NCBI RefSeq assembly: GCF_014201835.1
Contig: NZ_JACHFH010000007.1
Coordinates: forward strand, 33,380-97,379
Direction: 5' to 3'
Length of the DNA stretch: 64,000 nt
Origin: Pectinatus brassicae
GTDB taxonomy: Bacteria > Bacillota > Negativicutes > Selenomonadales > Selenomonadaceae
In this document: positions 1 to 9,222 of the stretch, one piece after another
Layout of the letters: each line of letters opens with the position of its first letter
Position numbering within the stretch: position 1 is the stretch's first letter
Position numbers and translations under genes: made by a program
Notes under the pieces: model-generated
The model's input: only the letters and a program-made list of their open reading frames with translations
Database searches by the model: none
Told to the model about the DNA's origin: nothing

Positions 1-223
1 AAATCTTGTCCATACATTGAAATATAAAACACCTTTTTTCCCGTATTTAACATTGTTTGGCATAGTAATACAGATATTGTGTCTTGTCGTTATGGCCTTT
101 ACGTCCGATTTGCGTATGGCACTATATACTGGTATTCCGATGATGGTTATACCTATGGTTTGGTATAAAATAACACATAGGGAAGATGTTAAAGAACATA
201 AAACAGTGAAATTATATCACTAA
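1..223 (+). CDS. Amino-acid permease, C-terminal fragment (APC superfamily)
   Basis: The reading frame is already open at the left edge (frame 2) and ends at 223, so only the last ~73 residues are seen. They contain two hydrophobic stretches (LTLFGIVIQILCLVVMAF and LYTGIPMMVIPMVWYKI) separated by a short polar turn, then a charged cytoplasmic tail (HREDVKEHK). This is the usual ending of AAT-family amino-acid permeases, inner-membrane proton-coupled importers. Substrate cannot be judged from this piece. The TTG at 17 is an internal Leu codon, not a start. A hairpin terminator follows within 40 bases. Confidence 0.6.
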   Translation, partial: NLVHTLKYKTPFFPYLTLFGIVIQILCLVVMAFTSDLRMALYTGIPMMVIPMVWYKITHREDVKEHKTVKLYH

Positions 224-261
224 GTGAAAAGACATTAAAATAAATATATATATGCATAATA

Positions 262-297
262 AAAAGCTTGAATTAAATTTTTTTAATTCAAGCTTTT
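262..297. terminator. Bidirectional intrinsic terminator between permease and eno
   Basis: AAAAGCTTGAATTA pairs with TAATTCAAGCTTTT across a short T-rich loop. The A and T flanks let it act for the permease on the plus strand and for eno on the minus strand. Confidence 0.8.
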
Positions 298-310
298 GGC
301 TTATTGTAAA

Positions 311-1642
<1,332 letters not shown>

Positions 1643-1675
1643 TTATCTATTAAGTTGGAATTTTTATCTATTCAC

Positions 1676-1704
1676 AATATAACACAAATGATAATAATTA
1701 TCAA
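1676..1704 (-). promoter_or_regulatory. eno promoter (sigma-A type)
   Basis: On the minus strand TTGATA (1704-1699), a 17-base spacer and TATATT (1681-1676) lie about 60 bases upstream of the enolase start. No other gene reads from this interval. Confidence 0.7.
1689..1703. promoter_or_regulatory. Perfect 7-1-7 Fur box inside the eno promoter
   Basis: TGATAAT-T-ATTATCA is an exact 7-1-7 inverted repeat and matches the Gram-positive Fur consensus. It overlaps the -35 hexamer and fills the spacer, where repressor binding would block polymerase. A Fur-family gene lies 2 kb away at 3699. Confidence 0.6.
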
Positions 1705-1789
1705 CATGATTGTGCTTAATAATTATAAAATAATATTTGTTATATTCAATAAATTAATACATTTTCCTGTAAAAATATAAAAAAATAAT

Positions 1790-1812
1790 GGCTCCCTTAA
1801 AAAAAGGGAGCC
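1790..1812 (-). terminator. Terminator of the branched-chain binding-protein gene
   Basis: GGCTCCCTT and AAGGGAGCC form the stem. Reading on the minus strand it is followed by ATTATTTTTTTAT, a T-rich tail. Confidence 0.8.
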
Positions 1813-1836
1813 GAGGAAATATTTAGCAGCAGAAAA

Positions 1837-3012
1837 TTATTCTGGTGAAACAGCTTGTTTAAATGTTTGTTTACCATCTTTAAACTCAATGATAACAGCC
1901 TGTTTTACAGGGTTATGGGATTTATCGATGCTTATTGTACCAGTTACAAGTTTCAAATCTTTTATAGAAGCAAGAGCTTCTTTGATTTTTTCTGGTTTAG
2001 TACTGCCTGCTTTTTTAATGGCATCTATTATCATGGATGCTGCATCATAACCTAAAACTGCGGCAGCATCAGGTGTTTGCTGATATTTTTCTTTATATTT
2101 TTTAATGAATGCAGCTGTTTCAGGTGATTTATTTTCAACAGAGTAGTGATTGGTGAAATAAGTATTGTTAAGTGCGTCTGGACCAGCAATTGCAACTAAT
2201 TTGCTACTGTCCCAGCCATCACCACCGCAAATTGGTACAGTGATGCCGAGGTCACGAGCTTGTTTTATGATTTTGCCAACTTCTTCATAATATCCAGGAA
2301 TATATATCATGTCAGGATTAGAAGCAGCAATTTTAGTTAAAGTGGCTTTGAAATCAGTATCTTTTTGCAGATATGCTTCAGTATCAACAATAGTTCCGCC
2401 GTTTTTGGTAAAGCTTTCCTGGAAGAAGTGGGCTAAACCTTTGGAATAATCAGAGCTGTTATCAATATAAAGTGCCACTTTTTTAACTTTTAATGTTTTT
2501 GTGGCGAAATTCCCCATTACGGTACCCTGGAAAGGATCTATGAAGCAGGCGCGGAACATATAGTCATTTACTTTTCCGTCATCGCCAACAGTAACTTTAG
2601 GATTTGTAGCAAATGGACTTACTACAGGCACTTTTTGGTCATCGGCAATTTGTGTCATGGCTATTGTATTAGAAGAGGTACAAGCTCCAAATATTACAGA
2701 TGCTTTATCTGTGGATATCAATTTAGTTATAGCGTTGGCCGCTTCAGCCGGTTCGGATTTATTATCAGCTTTGATAAATTCAATTTTTTTACCATTAATG
2801 CCGCCAGCAGCATTAACATCATCAAAGGCTATTTGGGCACCATTTCCAGCCGATGTACCATATGAAGCATTATTACCGGTTAATTCAAGGTCACCACCAA
2901 TTTTTATTGTATCAGAAGAGCCACTGCCATTACCGCATCCGGCTGCACCTAATACAGCAAAGGCTAAGCCGATAGAAACTGCGGTAGCTTTAAAAATATT
3001 CTTTTTTAACAT
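1837..3012 (-). CDS. ABC transporter substrate-binding lipoprotein, branched-chain amino-acid (LivJ) type
   Basis: Periplasmic-binding-protein fold I receptor of a Leu/Ile/Val-type ABC importer, lipid-anchored outside the cytoplasmic membrane. The 391-residue product starts MLKKNIF, has a hydrophobic core and a lipobox-like ending LGAAGC with GNGSGS after it, then IKIGGDLELTGNNASYG typical of this family. The frame is open 87 bases further upstream through a large palindrome, but AAGGGGG ten bases before the ATG at 3012 fixes the start. No permease or ATPase genes are adjacent, so it is an orphan receptor here. Substrate is inferred from family only; amide or other amino-acid ligands are possible. 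Confidence 0.88.
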   Translation of the reverse strand: MLKKNIFKATAVSIGLAFAVLGAAGCGNGSGSSDTIKIGGDLELTGNNASYGTSAGNGAQIAFDDVNAAGGINGKKIEFIKADNKSEPAEAANAITKLISTDKASVIFGACTSSNTIAMTQIADDQKVPVVSPFATNPKVTVGDDGKVNDYMFRACFIDPFQGTVMGNFATKTLKVKKVALYIDNSSDYSKGLAHFFQESFTKNGGTIVDTEAYLQKDTDFKATLTKIAASNPDMIYIPGYYEEVGKIIKQARDLGITVPICGGDGWDSSKLVAIAGPDALNNTYFTNHYSVENKSPETAAFIKKYKEKYQQTPDAAAVLGYDAASMIIDAIKKAGSTKPEKIKEALASIKDLKLVTGTISIDKSHNPVKQAVIIEFKDGKQTFKQAVSPE

Positions 3013-3048
3013 ATATACCATTCCCCCTTTTTTCCGAAAAAGACAAAA

Positions 3049-3094
3049 GCCTGTTAACAAAGAAACAATATATATTGTTTCTTTGTTAACAGGC
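3049..3094 (-). promoter_or_regulatory. 46-bp perfect palindrome in the leader of the binding-protein gene (putative attenuator)
   Basis: Two exactly complementary 23-base arms meet without a loop (left arm begins GCCTGTTAACAAAG). In the minus-strand transcript the structure is followed by TTTTGTCTTTTT, so it looks like an intrinsic terminator placed between promoter and gene. The same segment is readable as a short ORF, MKPVNKETIYIVSLLTGF, in frame with the binding protein and rich in Ile, Val and Leu codons. Confidence 0.6.
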
Positions 3095-3133
3095 TTCATT
3101 GCACAAAAACATTTATTCTATTTCGGTAAGCAA

Positions 3134-3162
3134 AGTATAGCATTATACTTTATAAAATGCAA
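3134..3162 (-). promoter_or_regulatory. Promoter of the binding-protein gene
   Basis: On the minus strand TTGCAT (3162-3157), 17 bases, then TATACT (3139-3134). Transcription would start near 3127 and run into the palindrome at 3094-3049. Confidence 0.6.
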
Positions 3163-3269
3163 TAAAAATATTTATAAACATTATAAAGTTAGGATAGTAG
3201 TTAATATATACAATTAAATATTATTAGTAAATAATGTTTAATTATTAAAAAATATGTATTAAAACACAA

Positions 3270-3295
3270 AAAAACCTGCATAAATGCAGGTTTTT
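3270..3295 (-). terminator. Terminator downstream of tRNA-Ser
   Basis: AAAAACCTGCAT and ATGCAGGTTTTT with a two-base loop, 24 bases after the tRNA 3' end. Confidence 0.8.
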
Positions 3296-3318
3296 ATAAC
3301 AAATAAATTTTTAAATTA

Positions 3319-3408
3319 TGGCGGAGAGTGAGGGATTCGAACCCTCGGTACAGTTTCCCGCACACACGCTTTCCAGGCGTGCTCCTTCAACCACTCGGAC
3401 AACTCTCC
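3319..3408 (-). tRNA. tRNA-Ser (anticodon GGA)
   Basis: The 90-nt gene on the minus strand begins GGAGAGTTGTCCGAGTGG and ends CTCTCCGCCA. The acceptor arms GGAGAGT/ACTCTCC pair, the anticodon loop is CTGGAAA, a long variable arm of class II type is present, the T-loop is GGTTCGAATCC, and the CCA is encoded. A spurious 64-codon frame overlaps it and is not a gene. Confidence 0.97.
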
Positions 3409-3451
3409 AAATGCTCTCAAATATGCTGTATATCTATCAGCAACGATACAT

Positions 3452-3480
3452 ATGATACCATCTTTTATTTCCTTTGTCAA
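3452..3480 (-). promoter_or_regulatory. tRNA-Ser promoter
   Basis: Minus-strand TTGACA (3480-3475), a 17-base spacer and TATCAT (3457-3452) lie 44 bases upstream of the mature 5' end of the tRNA. Confidence 0.7.
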
Positions 3481-3517
3481 TGATATTATGGAAATTAATA
3501 TCATTGACAAAGGAAAT
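3467..3517. repeat. 22-bp perfect inverted repeat duplicating the tRNA -35 region
   Basis: Arms at 3467-3488 and 3496-3517 are exact complements with a 7-base loop. Both contain TTGACAAAGGAAAT in opposite orientation, so the tRNA-Ser -35 element is mirrored towards the Fur-family gene. No T-run follows on either strand, which argues against a terminator. Confidence 0.75.
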
Positions 3518-3593
3518 ATGATATTAGCTTATCATATAACTAATATATATTAAACAATAATGCTTACTTGTTACAAAAAATTACAGATAAATA

Positions 3594-3622
3594 TTGACAT
3601 AAAGCAATCTTTTTATTATTAT
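3594..3622 (+). promoter_or_regulatory. Promoter of the Fur/PerR-family gene
   Basis: TTGACA (3594-3599), 17-base spacer, TATTAT (3617-3622), about 77 bases before the chosen start codon. Confidence 0.6.
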
Positions 3623-3643
3623 AATATCATAGTGTTAGTTTGT

Positions 3644-3658
3644 TGATAATAACTATTA
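3644..3658. promoter_or_regulatory. Possible autoregulatory Fur/PerR box
   Basis: TGATAAT-A-ACTATTA resembles the 7-1-7 box seen at eno, with the left half exact and the right half matching five of seven positions. It lies between promoter and start of the Fur-family gene. Weak on its own. Confidence 0.35.
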
Positions 3659-3698
3659 ATTAAAAATGATTTTGATATATGGAAAGGATAGTACTATT

Positions 3699-4139
3699 AT
3701 GATGGATGCAAAAAAGGTAACGGCTTTACTGCGAAAAAAGGGGTTTAAGGTGACGCCGCAACGATTGGCAATATACAATGCACTTTGTAATACAAAAGCT
3801 CATCCTAATGCAGAAATGCTCTTTAATAAATTACAACCTTATTATCCAACTATGAGTTTGGCTACAATATATAAAACTATCGATATTTTAAGAGAAATAG
3901 GTCTTATTCAAGTTATTAATGTTGGCGAAGATAGCCTGCGTTATGATGCTACTGTTGAGCTTCATCCCCATATACGCTGTACGGTGTGTAATCGTGTTGA
4001 TGATATTATGGATTTTGATTTTTCACCAGCAATTAAAAATGTTGCCGAAAAGACTTCTTATGATTTGTCGGGACAACAGTTTTATTTTTATGGAGTATGT
4101 CCTGAATGTCAGGCTAAAATGAGTAAAAAAATAAGCTAA
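3699..4139 (+). CDS. Fur-family transcriptional regulator, PerR-like
   Basis: Dimeric metal-dependent repressor. The 146-residue product has the N-terminal winged helix (KVTPQRLAIYNAL, SLATIYKTIDIL) and a C-terminal metal/dimer domain. Structural Zn ligands are CTVC and CPEC. The regulatory-metal residues expected in PerR can be matched: His in KAHPNAE, Asp in LRYDA, both His in LHPHIRC and Asp in DIMDFD, so a peroxide-sensing PerR is favoured over a pure iron sensor, though sequence alone cannot separate them. The ATG at 3699 has AGGA ten bases upstream; the earlier ATG at 3666 has no ribosome site. The nearby Fur box at eno is a candidate target. Confidence 0.9.
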   Translation: MMDAKKVTALLRKKGFKVTPQRLAIYNALCNTKAHPNAEMLFNKLQPYYPTMSLATIYKTIDILREIGLIQVINVGEDSLRYDATVELHPHIRCTVCNRVDDIMDFDFSPAIKNVAEKTSYDLSGQQFYFYGVCPECQAKMSKKIS

Positions 4140-4140
4140 T

Positions 4141-4188
4141 CTATTAATAAAGCCTCTGCTTGTAATTTAGCAGAGGCTTTATTAATAG
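4141..4188. terminator. Terminator after the Fur-family gene
   Basis: Nineteen-base arms (CTATTAATAAAGCCTCTGC and its complement) with a ten-base loop; the right arm carries the CTTTATT tail. Confidence 0.8.
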
Positions 4189-4193
4189 AAAAC

Positions 4194-4233
4194 AGCTCAG
4201 TTTTTATAAGTAATTCTTAATAAAAACTGAGCT
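4194..4233 (-). terminator. Terminator of the DUF1858 gene
   Basis: AGCTCAGTTTTTAT pairs with ATAAAAACTGAGCT; the minus-strand tail is GTTTTCTATT. Confidence 0.65.
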
Positions 4234-4248
4234 TTATGCCAATAAGTA

Positions 4249-4458
4249 TTATTGCTGTGCTTGAGCAGCAACTACTTTGTTGAGGTCGGCCATTAGACGC
4301 TCAATATCAATACCATGGGCCATAGCGCCTTGTTCGATATTTTCAAAATGAGCAGCGGCACAGCCAATACAGCCCATGCCGGACATAGCAAATACATCAA
4401 CAGTTTCAGGGTATTGTTGAACGACTTCCATAATACCCATCTCTTTTGTAATTGTCAT
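4249..4458 (-). CDS. DUF1858 small redox-disulfide domain protein
   Basis: A 69-residue protein beginning MTITKEMGIMEVVQQYPE, with the family motif MSGMGCIGCAAAHFENIEQGA. The CxxC pair is the redox-disulfide hallmark of the DUF1858 group, often found beside hybrid-cluster or nitrogen-oxide proteins in anaerobes; its function is undefined. The start at 4458 is fixed by AAGGAGG eight bases upstream; the longer open frame starting MCYNRV lacks one. A separate promoter is likely, as the next gene upstream runs away from it. Role in thiol redox is inferred from the motif only. Confidence 0.85.
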   Translation of the reverse strand: MTITKEMGIMEVVQQYPETVDVFAMSGMGCIGCAAAHFENIEQGAMAHGIDIERLMADLNKVVAAQAQQ

Positions 4459-4691
4459 ATTCATTACCTCCTTAATAAGTAATAAAACTACGACTCTATT
4501 ATAACACATTTTATAAATTTGTTTGCTAAATTTTTATATTCGGGTTAAAATAATATGTAAATTAGAGAGTGTATTAAGAGCATAATGCTAGTTGATTATA
4601 ATAAATATTATTTATTATCTCTGAAAATACAGAAGATGTATAAATAAAATTATATAGGGAATTATACCCTTGATAGGAGAGAAAAAAACAA

Positions 4692-5036
4692 ATGATGGCA
4701 TTGAATTTCCAGGCACCAAAACATGAAAAATTATTAATGGGACGCAAAAAAAATTGTACAGTACGATTGGGTGATGTAAGTAAACAATATCCAGAGAGTT
4801 CATTGGTATGGGTTACTACTGGTGCTAAATTTGAACCAAAAAAGAAATTGTTTATTGCCTATTTAGATAAGGTACAGGTAAAAAGCATGATGGAACTTAC
4901 CTCGGAAGATCTTGATCATCAAAATCCTGATATCAATACGCGTGAAGATTTAATAGCTGATTTTGAAAATATATATAAAAAAAGAATTACAATGGAAGAT
5001 ACTGTAACTGTTATTTATTTTTCCGAAGTATTATAA
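4692..5036 (+). CDS. ASCH-like (PUA-fold) putative RNA-binding protein
   Basis: Compact soluble protein of 114 residues. The N-terminal LLMGRKKNCTVRLGD fits the ASCH-domain pattern (G-R-K-x-x-T-x-R), followed by a beta-strand-rich middle and DTVTVIYFSEVL at the end. ASCH domains resemble PUA RNA-binding domains and are linked to RNA or modified-nucleotide handling; the actual ligand is unknown. AGGAGA precedes the start by 11 bases; a second ATG directly follows and may be used. It stands alone with a strong terminator behind it. Confidence 0.65.
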   Translation: MMALNFQAPKHEKLLMGRKKNCTVRLGDVSKQYPESSLVWVTTGAKFEPKKKLFIAYLDKVQVKSMMELTSEDLDHQNPDINTREDLIADFENIYKKRITMEDTVTVIYFSEVL

Positions 5037-5045
5037 TATAAAAAG

Positions 5046-5097
5046 TGAGGTCTTAAGCTATTTTAATAGCCTAAGACCTCATTTTTTGTTTAAAATT
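5046..5097. terminator. Terminator between the ASCH and SHOCT genes
   Basis: TGAGGTCTTA and TAAGACCTCA with inner AGCTATT/AATAGCC pairing, followed by TTTTTT. Confidence 0.85.
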
Positions 5098-5362
5098 ATT
5101 CTAAATCTTTTTTTATACGGTGATATTCTTCACTGGTTATTTCGCCTTTGGCATAGCGTTGTTTTAATATATCAATTGCATTATTTTGTTCGATTGAATT
5201 GTTGCGGATGCTGTTGCGAAAGACAGTTTTGTAAAACCAGATAATAGCCATAATTAGAAGAATGATAAAAGCCAAATGTGTAATCATGGAAAAACCGGCA
5301 AATATTCCCCAGGAACCATCACCAGCAAAATGTCCGTAACCACCATAACCATATCCCATCAT
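5096..5362 (-). CDS. SHOCT-domain small membrane protein
   Basis: An 88-residue protein: a Gly/Tyr-rich start (MMGYGYGGYGHFAG), one transmembrane helix (MITHLAFIILLIMAIIWFY, residues ~26-44) and a C-terminal SHOCT motif (ILKQRYAKGEITSEEYHRIKKDL). SHOCT domains occur at the ends of many membrane proteins and seem to mediate oligomerisation or contacts; no enzymatic role is known. AAAGGGGG seven bases before the ATG supports the start. No operon partner is seen. Confidence 0.8.
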   Translation of the reverse strand: MMGYGYGGYGHFAGDGSWGIFAGFSMITHLAFIILLIMAIIWFYKTVFRNSIRNNSIEQNNAIDILKQRYAKGEITSEEYHRIKKDLE

Positions 5363-5484
5363 AATAAAACCCCCTTTACAAGAAAATTATAATATAATAA
5401 TATGACTTTTTTGTGAAGAATTTATGATTTTTTAATGAATAGTACAAAGGTATGAATTATTGTTAATTTAATGATAGCATAAAA

Positions 5485-5528
5485 AGAACGCATAGTAAAT
5501 TATATTTGCTTAATTTACTATGCGTTCT
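5485..5528 (-). terminator. Terminator of rodA
   Basis: Eighteen-base arms AGAACGCATAGTAAATTA / TAATTTACTATGCGTTCT with an eight-base loop; minus-strand tail TTTTTATG. Confidence 0.85.
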
Positions 5529-5529
5529 G

Positions 5530-6639
5530 CTAAAACATGAGCTTTTTTCTATTGTTATAAATATTTAGGAGTAAGCCCATTGATAGGATGTTGGTAATAA
5601 GGGCACTGACACCATAACTGATAAATGGAAGCGGGATACCAGTTACAGGCATGATGCCGATAGTCATGCCGACATTTACAAGCAGATGAAAGGCCAGCAT
5701 GGAATTGACACCGACTGCCAAAAGCATACCGAGATTATCACTGGCTTCACGGGCAATTCGTATACCGCGCCAAAGCAGAAATAGGAATAACAGAAGAATT
5801 ATAGTGGCTCCAATAAAACCAAGTTCTTCACCAATTACAGCGAAAATAAAGTCAGTATGATTTTCGGGCAGAAAGTTAAGCTGGCTCTGCGTTCCTTGAA
5901 ATAAGCCTTTGCCGAATAATAGACCGGAGCCAATGGCTATTTTTGATTGAATAATATGGTAGCCGGAGCCTAAGGGATCAATATCAGGATTGATAAAAAC
6001 CATGATGCGCATTTTTTGGTAATCTTTTAGAAAATGCCAAAAAATTGGCAGACAGGCTAAACCTGAACCAAAGATAATGCCGATTATCTTCATGTTGACA
6101 CCGGCAGCAAATATCATACCGAAAAAGATGGACAGAAAAACCAAGGCTGTTCCCAAATCAGGCTGTGTTACAACAAGGAAAAAGGGGAAAATCAGATATA
6201 AAGCTACAGGTAGTAATTCCTTAAAGGTATTTAGTTTGCCGACACGGTTTTCTAGTAGAACTGCCAGCGAAATTATCATTATTATCTTAGAAAATTCAGA
6301 TGGTTGAAAGCTTATAGGGCCAATTTGAATCCAGCGCTGGGCTCCTAGTGCTGAATGACCGGCAACATCAACAGCCAGCAACAATAAGGCATTAAAGATA
6401 TATAATTTATTGCCTAATGGCTGTAGCATATGATAATCAAATTTCATCATTATAAATACGAGAAGCGCTCCAACTAAAGCAAAAATAGTCTGGCGCTGAA
6501 CATACCAATAACGATCACTGCTGGGGGTATTTATGTGGGTTGCGCTGCCAATGATGACAATTCCAATTGTAACAAGTAGAATAATAGCAACTATGAGTGG
6601 AATGTCAATACGGCGAAAAAGCCTGCTGTTATTAAACAT
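5530..6639 (-). CDS. rodA: RodA, SEDS-family peptidoglycan polymerase
   Basis: Polytopic inner-membrane glycosyltransferase that polymerises lipid II during lateral wall growth with a class B PBP. The 369-residue protein has about ten hydrophobic segments and the SEDS signature ENHTDFIFAVIGEELGF, plus QRWIQIGPISFQPSEF and the C-terminal GIPLPFISYG...ITNILSMGLLLN. RodA is favoured over FtsW or SpoVE because of its length, the LGAQRWI region and absence of the other division genes nearby. AGGAGG sits 14 bases before the ATG, slightly distant. It appears monocistronic. Confidence 0.9.
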   Translation of the reverse strand: MFNNSRLFRRIDIPLIVAIILLVTIGIVIIGSATHINTPSSDRYWYVQRQTIFALVGALLVFIMMKFDYHMLQPLGNKLYIFNALLLLAVDVAGHSALGAQRWIQIGPISFQPSEFSKIIMIISLAVLLENRVGKLNTFKELLPVALYLIFPFFLVVTQPDLGTALVFLSIFFGMIFAAGVNMKIIGIIFGSGLACLPIFWHFLKDYQKMRIMVFINPDIDPLGSGYHIIQSKIAIGSGLLFGKGLFQGTQSQLNFLPENHTDFIFAVIGEELGFIGATIILLLFLFLLWRGIRIAREASDNLGMLLAVGVNSMLAFHLLVNVGMTIGIMPVTGIPLPFISYGVSALITNILSMGLLLNIYNNRKKLMF

Positions 6640-6687
6640 TTTTATATAAAGATCCTCCTAGATGGCATGAATGTAATAATCTATATT

Positions 6688-6736
6688 CTAAGATAAAAGC
6701 AGTGGAAAGTAAATATTTCCACTGCTTTTATCTTAG
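6688..6736. terminator. Terminator between yfcE and rodA
   Basis: Twenty-one-base perfect arms (CTAAGATAAAAGCAGTGGAAA and complement) around a seven-base loop. It ends the yfcE transcript so that rodA has its own. Confidence 0.75.
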
Positions 6737-6740
6737 AAAA

Positions 6741-7298
6741 TTATCTATCAAGTGACATGATAACTTCATCGGTATCAATGTCAATAATTTCAATTTTTTT
6801 ATCAGTGAGAACAGCTGCTGTCTGTTTTCCATCAGACCGTTTACTTAATGCTGGTGAGCCGGGATTTAAAAATATCGTATCACCACGTTTTTCAAGAACA
6901 TTTATATGGACATGACCGCTGATGAATAAATCAGCTTTTAAGTGATTGGCCATATTATCTTTTTCCTTATCACTCATGACATAATGACCATGGGTCGTGA
7001 CTATTTTAAATCCGTCAATGACTACATAAGTATAGGGCGATTGAATAGGAGTGTTTAGAACAAGTGTATCAACTTCACTGTCACAATTGCCTTTAGCAAC
7101 AACAACAGGAATGGGCAGATTATTAATTTTTTCGGCAAGCTTAGCCGGATTATAATCAGCAAGCATGGGATTTCTTGGACCATGGTATAAAACATCACCA
7201 GCATGGATTATCATATCAGCATCTTGAAATAATTTTTCATAGGCGAGCGTAAATCTGTCTACACAGCCATGAGTATCGCTTATTATACCGACTTTCAT
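6741..7298 (-). CDS. yfcE: YfcE-type metallophosphodiesterase
   Basis: Calcineurin-like phosphoesterase of 185 residues using two divalent metals. Metal motifs appear in order: GIISDTHG, HAGDVLYHGPRNP, VVAKGNCDSEVD, TTHGHYV and FISGHVHI, with NPGSPALSKR near the end. The GDVLxHGPRNP and GNCDSEVD segments are close to E. coli YfcE, which hydrolyses model phosphodiesters; the physiological substrate is unknown. GAAGGG precedes the ATG by about ten bases. It stands alone between terminators. Confidence 0.9.
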   Translation of the reverse strand: MKVGIISDTHGCVDRFTLAYEKLFQDADMIIHAGDVLYHGPRNPMLADYNPAKLAEKINNLPIPVVVAKGNCDSEVDTLVLNTPIQSPYTYVVIDGFKIVTTHGHYVMSDKEKDNMANHLKADLFISGHVHINVLEKRGDTIFLNPGSPALSKRSDGKQTAAVLTDKKIEIIDIDTDEVIMSLDR

Positions 7299-7414
7299 AA
7301 AAGTATCATCCCTTCAAATATATTATAAGTAGATTTTCATTATTTTTATTAAAATACTATAGTAGTAACTATACCATGAAAAATTTTAAAAATAAAGCGT
7401 TACTGATAATACAA

Positions 7415-7450
7415 AAAGACTATCCAGCTAGAATCAGTTGGATAGTCTTT
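7415..7450 (-). terminator. Terminator of the riboflavin operon
   Basis: AAAGACTATCCA pairs with TGGATAGTCTTT, 12-base loop; minus-strand tail CTTTTTGT directly after ribH. Confidence 0.85.
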
Positions 7451-7462
7451 GAGGGATATAAA

Positions 7463-7927
7463 TTATAGTTTTCTTAGTAAATCAGCCATTTCAATAGCGC
7501 TCATAGCTGCATCAGATCCTTTATTACCAGCCTTAGTACCAGCACGTTCTACAGCCTGTTCAATATTTTCGGTGGTTACTACGCCGAAAATTGTAGGAAC
7601 GCCTGTGGAAAGGCCAACTGCAGCGACACCTTTTGATACTTCACTGCAGACATAATCATAATGAGTTGTCGATCCACGAATAACAGCACCTAGACAGATA
7701 ACAGCATCAAAGTTATTGCTTTGGGCCATTTTTTTGGCAACCATAGGTATTTCAAAAGCACCTGGAACCCAAGCTACAGTTACATCATCTTCTGCAGTGT
7801 CATGACGTTTTAATGTATCAAGAGCACCAGATAATAATTTATTGGTAATAAATTCATTGAAACGGGCTACGACTATGCCAAATTTTAGACCTTTTGCGGA
7901 TAAATGACCTTCAATAATTTTTGCCAT
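7463..7927 (-). CDS. ribH: 6,7-dimethyl-8-ribityllumazine synthase
   Basis: Condenses 5-amino-6-ribitylaminouracil with 3,4-dihydroxy-2-butanone 4-phosphate, the penultimate step to riboflavin. The 154-residue subunit has all family landmarks: [49 protein letters not shown] with the catalytic His, and [29 protein letters not shown] lies nine bases before the ATG. It is the last gene of ribD-ribE-ribBA-ribH. Confidence 0.97.
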   Translation of the reverse strand: MAKIIEGHLSAKGLKFGIVVARFNEFITNKLLSGALDTLKRHDTAEDDVTVAWVPGAFEIPMVAKKMAQSNNFDAVICLGAVIRGSTTHYDYVCSEVSKGVAAVGLSTGVPTIFGVVTTENIEQAVERAGTKAGNKGSDAAMSAIEMADLLRKL

Positions 7928-7994
7928 GGAATAAAGCCTCCCAAATATTGTTTTAATAATATATTTTAATTATTTTAAATAAAGTAATAGCGGA

Positions 7995-9200
7995 TTAAGC
8001 GTCTTTTAATAAATGACCCATTTTTTCTTTTTTTGTTTCTAAATATTTAGCATCAAAATCGTTAGCAGGAATTTCAATAGCAACTCTTTCGGTTATTTTT
8101 ACGCCGTATTCTTCTAAAGCAGCTTTTTTAGCAGGATTATTAGTCATTAGTCGGATGCTTTTTAGGCCAAGCTCAGATAATATCTGTGAAGCGGAGCCAT
8201 ATTCACGCATATCAGCGTCAAAACCAAGCATAAGATTTGCTTCTACAGTATCTTTGCCAGTATCCTGCAGGGCATAAGCACGGATTTTATTATTAAGACC
8301 AATGCCGCGGCCTTCCTGTCGCATATAAAGAACAACACCTTCACCTTCAGCTTCGATACGACGAAGAGCTGTAGCCAGCTGGTCGCCACAGTCACAGCGC
8401 ATAGAACCTAGGACATCACCAGTAAGACATTCGGAATGAACGCGAGTCAAAACATTTTCTTTGCCTTTGATATCACCTTTAATAATTGCAAGGTGGCATT
8501 TACCATCAATAGCACTTTCAAAAGAAGCAACAGTAAAGGTACCATATTTGCTTGGGAATTTTGCCTGAGCTGTTTTAGTAACGAGTAATTCAGTGCGTTT
8601 GCGATATTCAATTAATGAAGCTACTGTTATAAATGAAAGATCATGTTCTTGGGCAAATTGATATAATTCTGGTGTACGGGCCATATGACCGTCAGCACTC
8701 ATTATTTCACAGCAAAGACCAGCAGGTTTAAAACCGGCTAATTTGGCTAAATCAACAGTGGCTTCGGTGTGACCAGTACGTTTTAAAACACCGCCTTCAA
8801 CAGCGCGTAATGGGAAAATATGACCGGGACGGCGTAAATCGGATGGTTTTATATCAGGCTCAATCATTTTTTGTACGGTCAAAGCGCGTTCAAAAGCTGA
8901 AATACCAGTAGTAGTATCAACATGATCAACAGAAACAGTAAATGCAGTTTCATGGTTATCAGTATTATTGGCAACCATAGGATTTAATTCCATTTTATCG
9001 ATAAGTTCACCATCCATTGGCATGCAGATAAGACCTTTAGCATGAATGGCCATGAAATTTATTATTTCCGGAGTTACTTTATCAGCTGGGGCGATGAGGT
9101 CACCTTCATTTTCACGGTCTTCATCATCAACGACAAGAACCATTTTGCCATTTTTAAAATCTTCGATAGCTTTTTCTACAGAATCAAATTTTATATCCAT
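7995..9200 (-). CDS. ribBA: Bifunctional 3,4-DHBP synthase / GTP cyclohydrolase II
   Basis: Supplies both precursors of riboflavin: the N-terminal half (to ~residue 200) makes 3,4-dihydroxy-2-butanone 4-phosphate from ribulose 5-phosphate ([42 protein letters not shown]), and the C-terminal half opens GTP ([20 protein letters not shown] with the zinc cysteines, [12 protein letters not shown]). The frame extends upstream to 9233 but AGAGGA before the ATG at 9200 gives the better start (401 residues), which removes the overlap with ribE. Confidence 0.97.
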   Translation of the reverse strand: MDIKFDSVEKAIEDFKNGKMVLVVDDEDRENEGDLIAPADKVTPEIINFMAIHAKGLICMPMDGELIDKMELNPMVANNTDNHETAFTVSVDHVDTTTGISAFERALTVQKMIEPDIKPSDLRRPGHIFPLRAVEGGVLKRTGHTEATVDLAKLAGFKPAGLCCEIMSADGHMARTPELYQFAQEHDLSFITVASLIEYRKRTELLVTKTAQAKFPSKYGTFTVASFESAIDGKCHLAIIKGDIKGKENVLTRVHSECLTGDVLGSMRCDCGDQLATALRRIEAEGEGVVLYMRQEGRGIGLNNKIRAYALQDTGKDTVEANLMLGFDADMREYGSASQILSELGLKSIRLMTNNPAKKAALEEYGVKITERVAIEIPANDFDAKYLETKKEKMGHLLKDA

Positions 9201-9222
9201 TATAAGTCCTCTTTTCTTTTTA

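Noticed and set aside
3316..3510. 64-codon open frame on the minus strand
   Set aside because: It is the translation of the tRNA-Ser gene and its promoter region; no ribosome site.
4561..4691. PerR-like AT-rich symmetry before the ASCH gene
   Set aside because: Matches the box only loosely and can be explained by local AT-richness.
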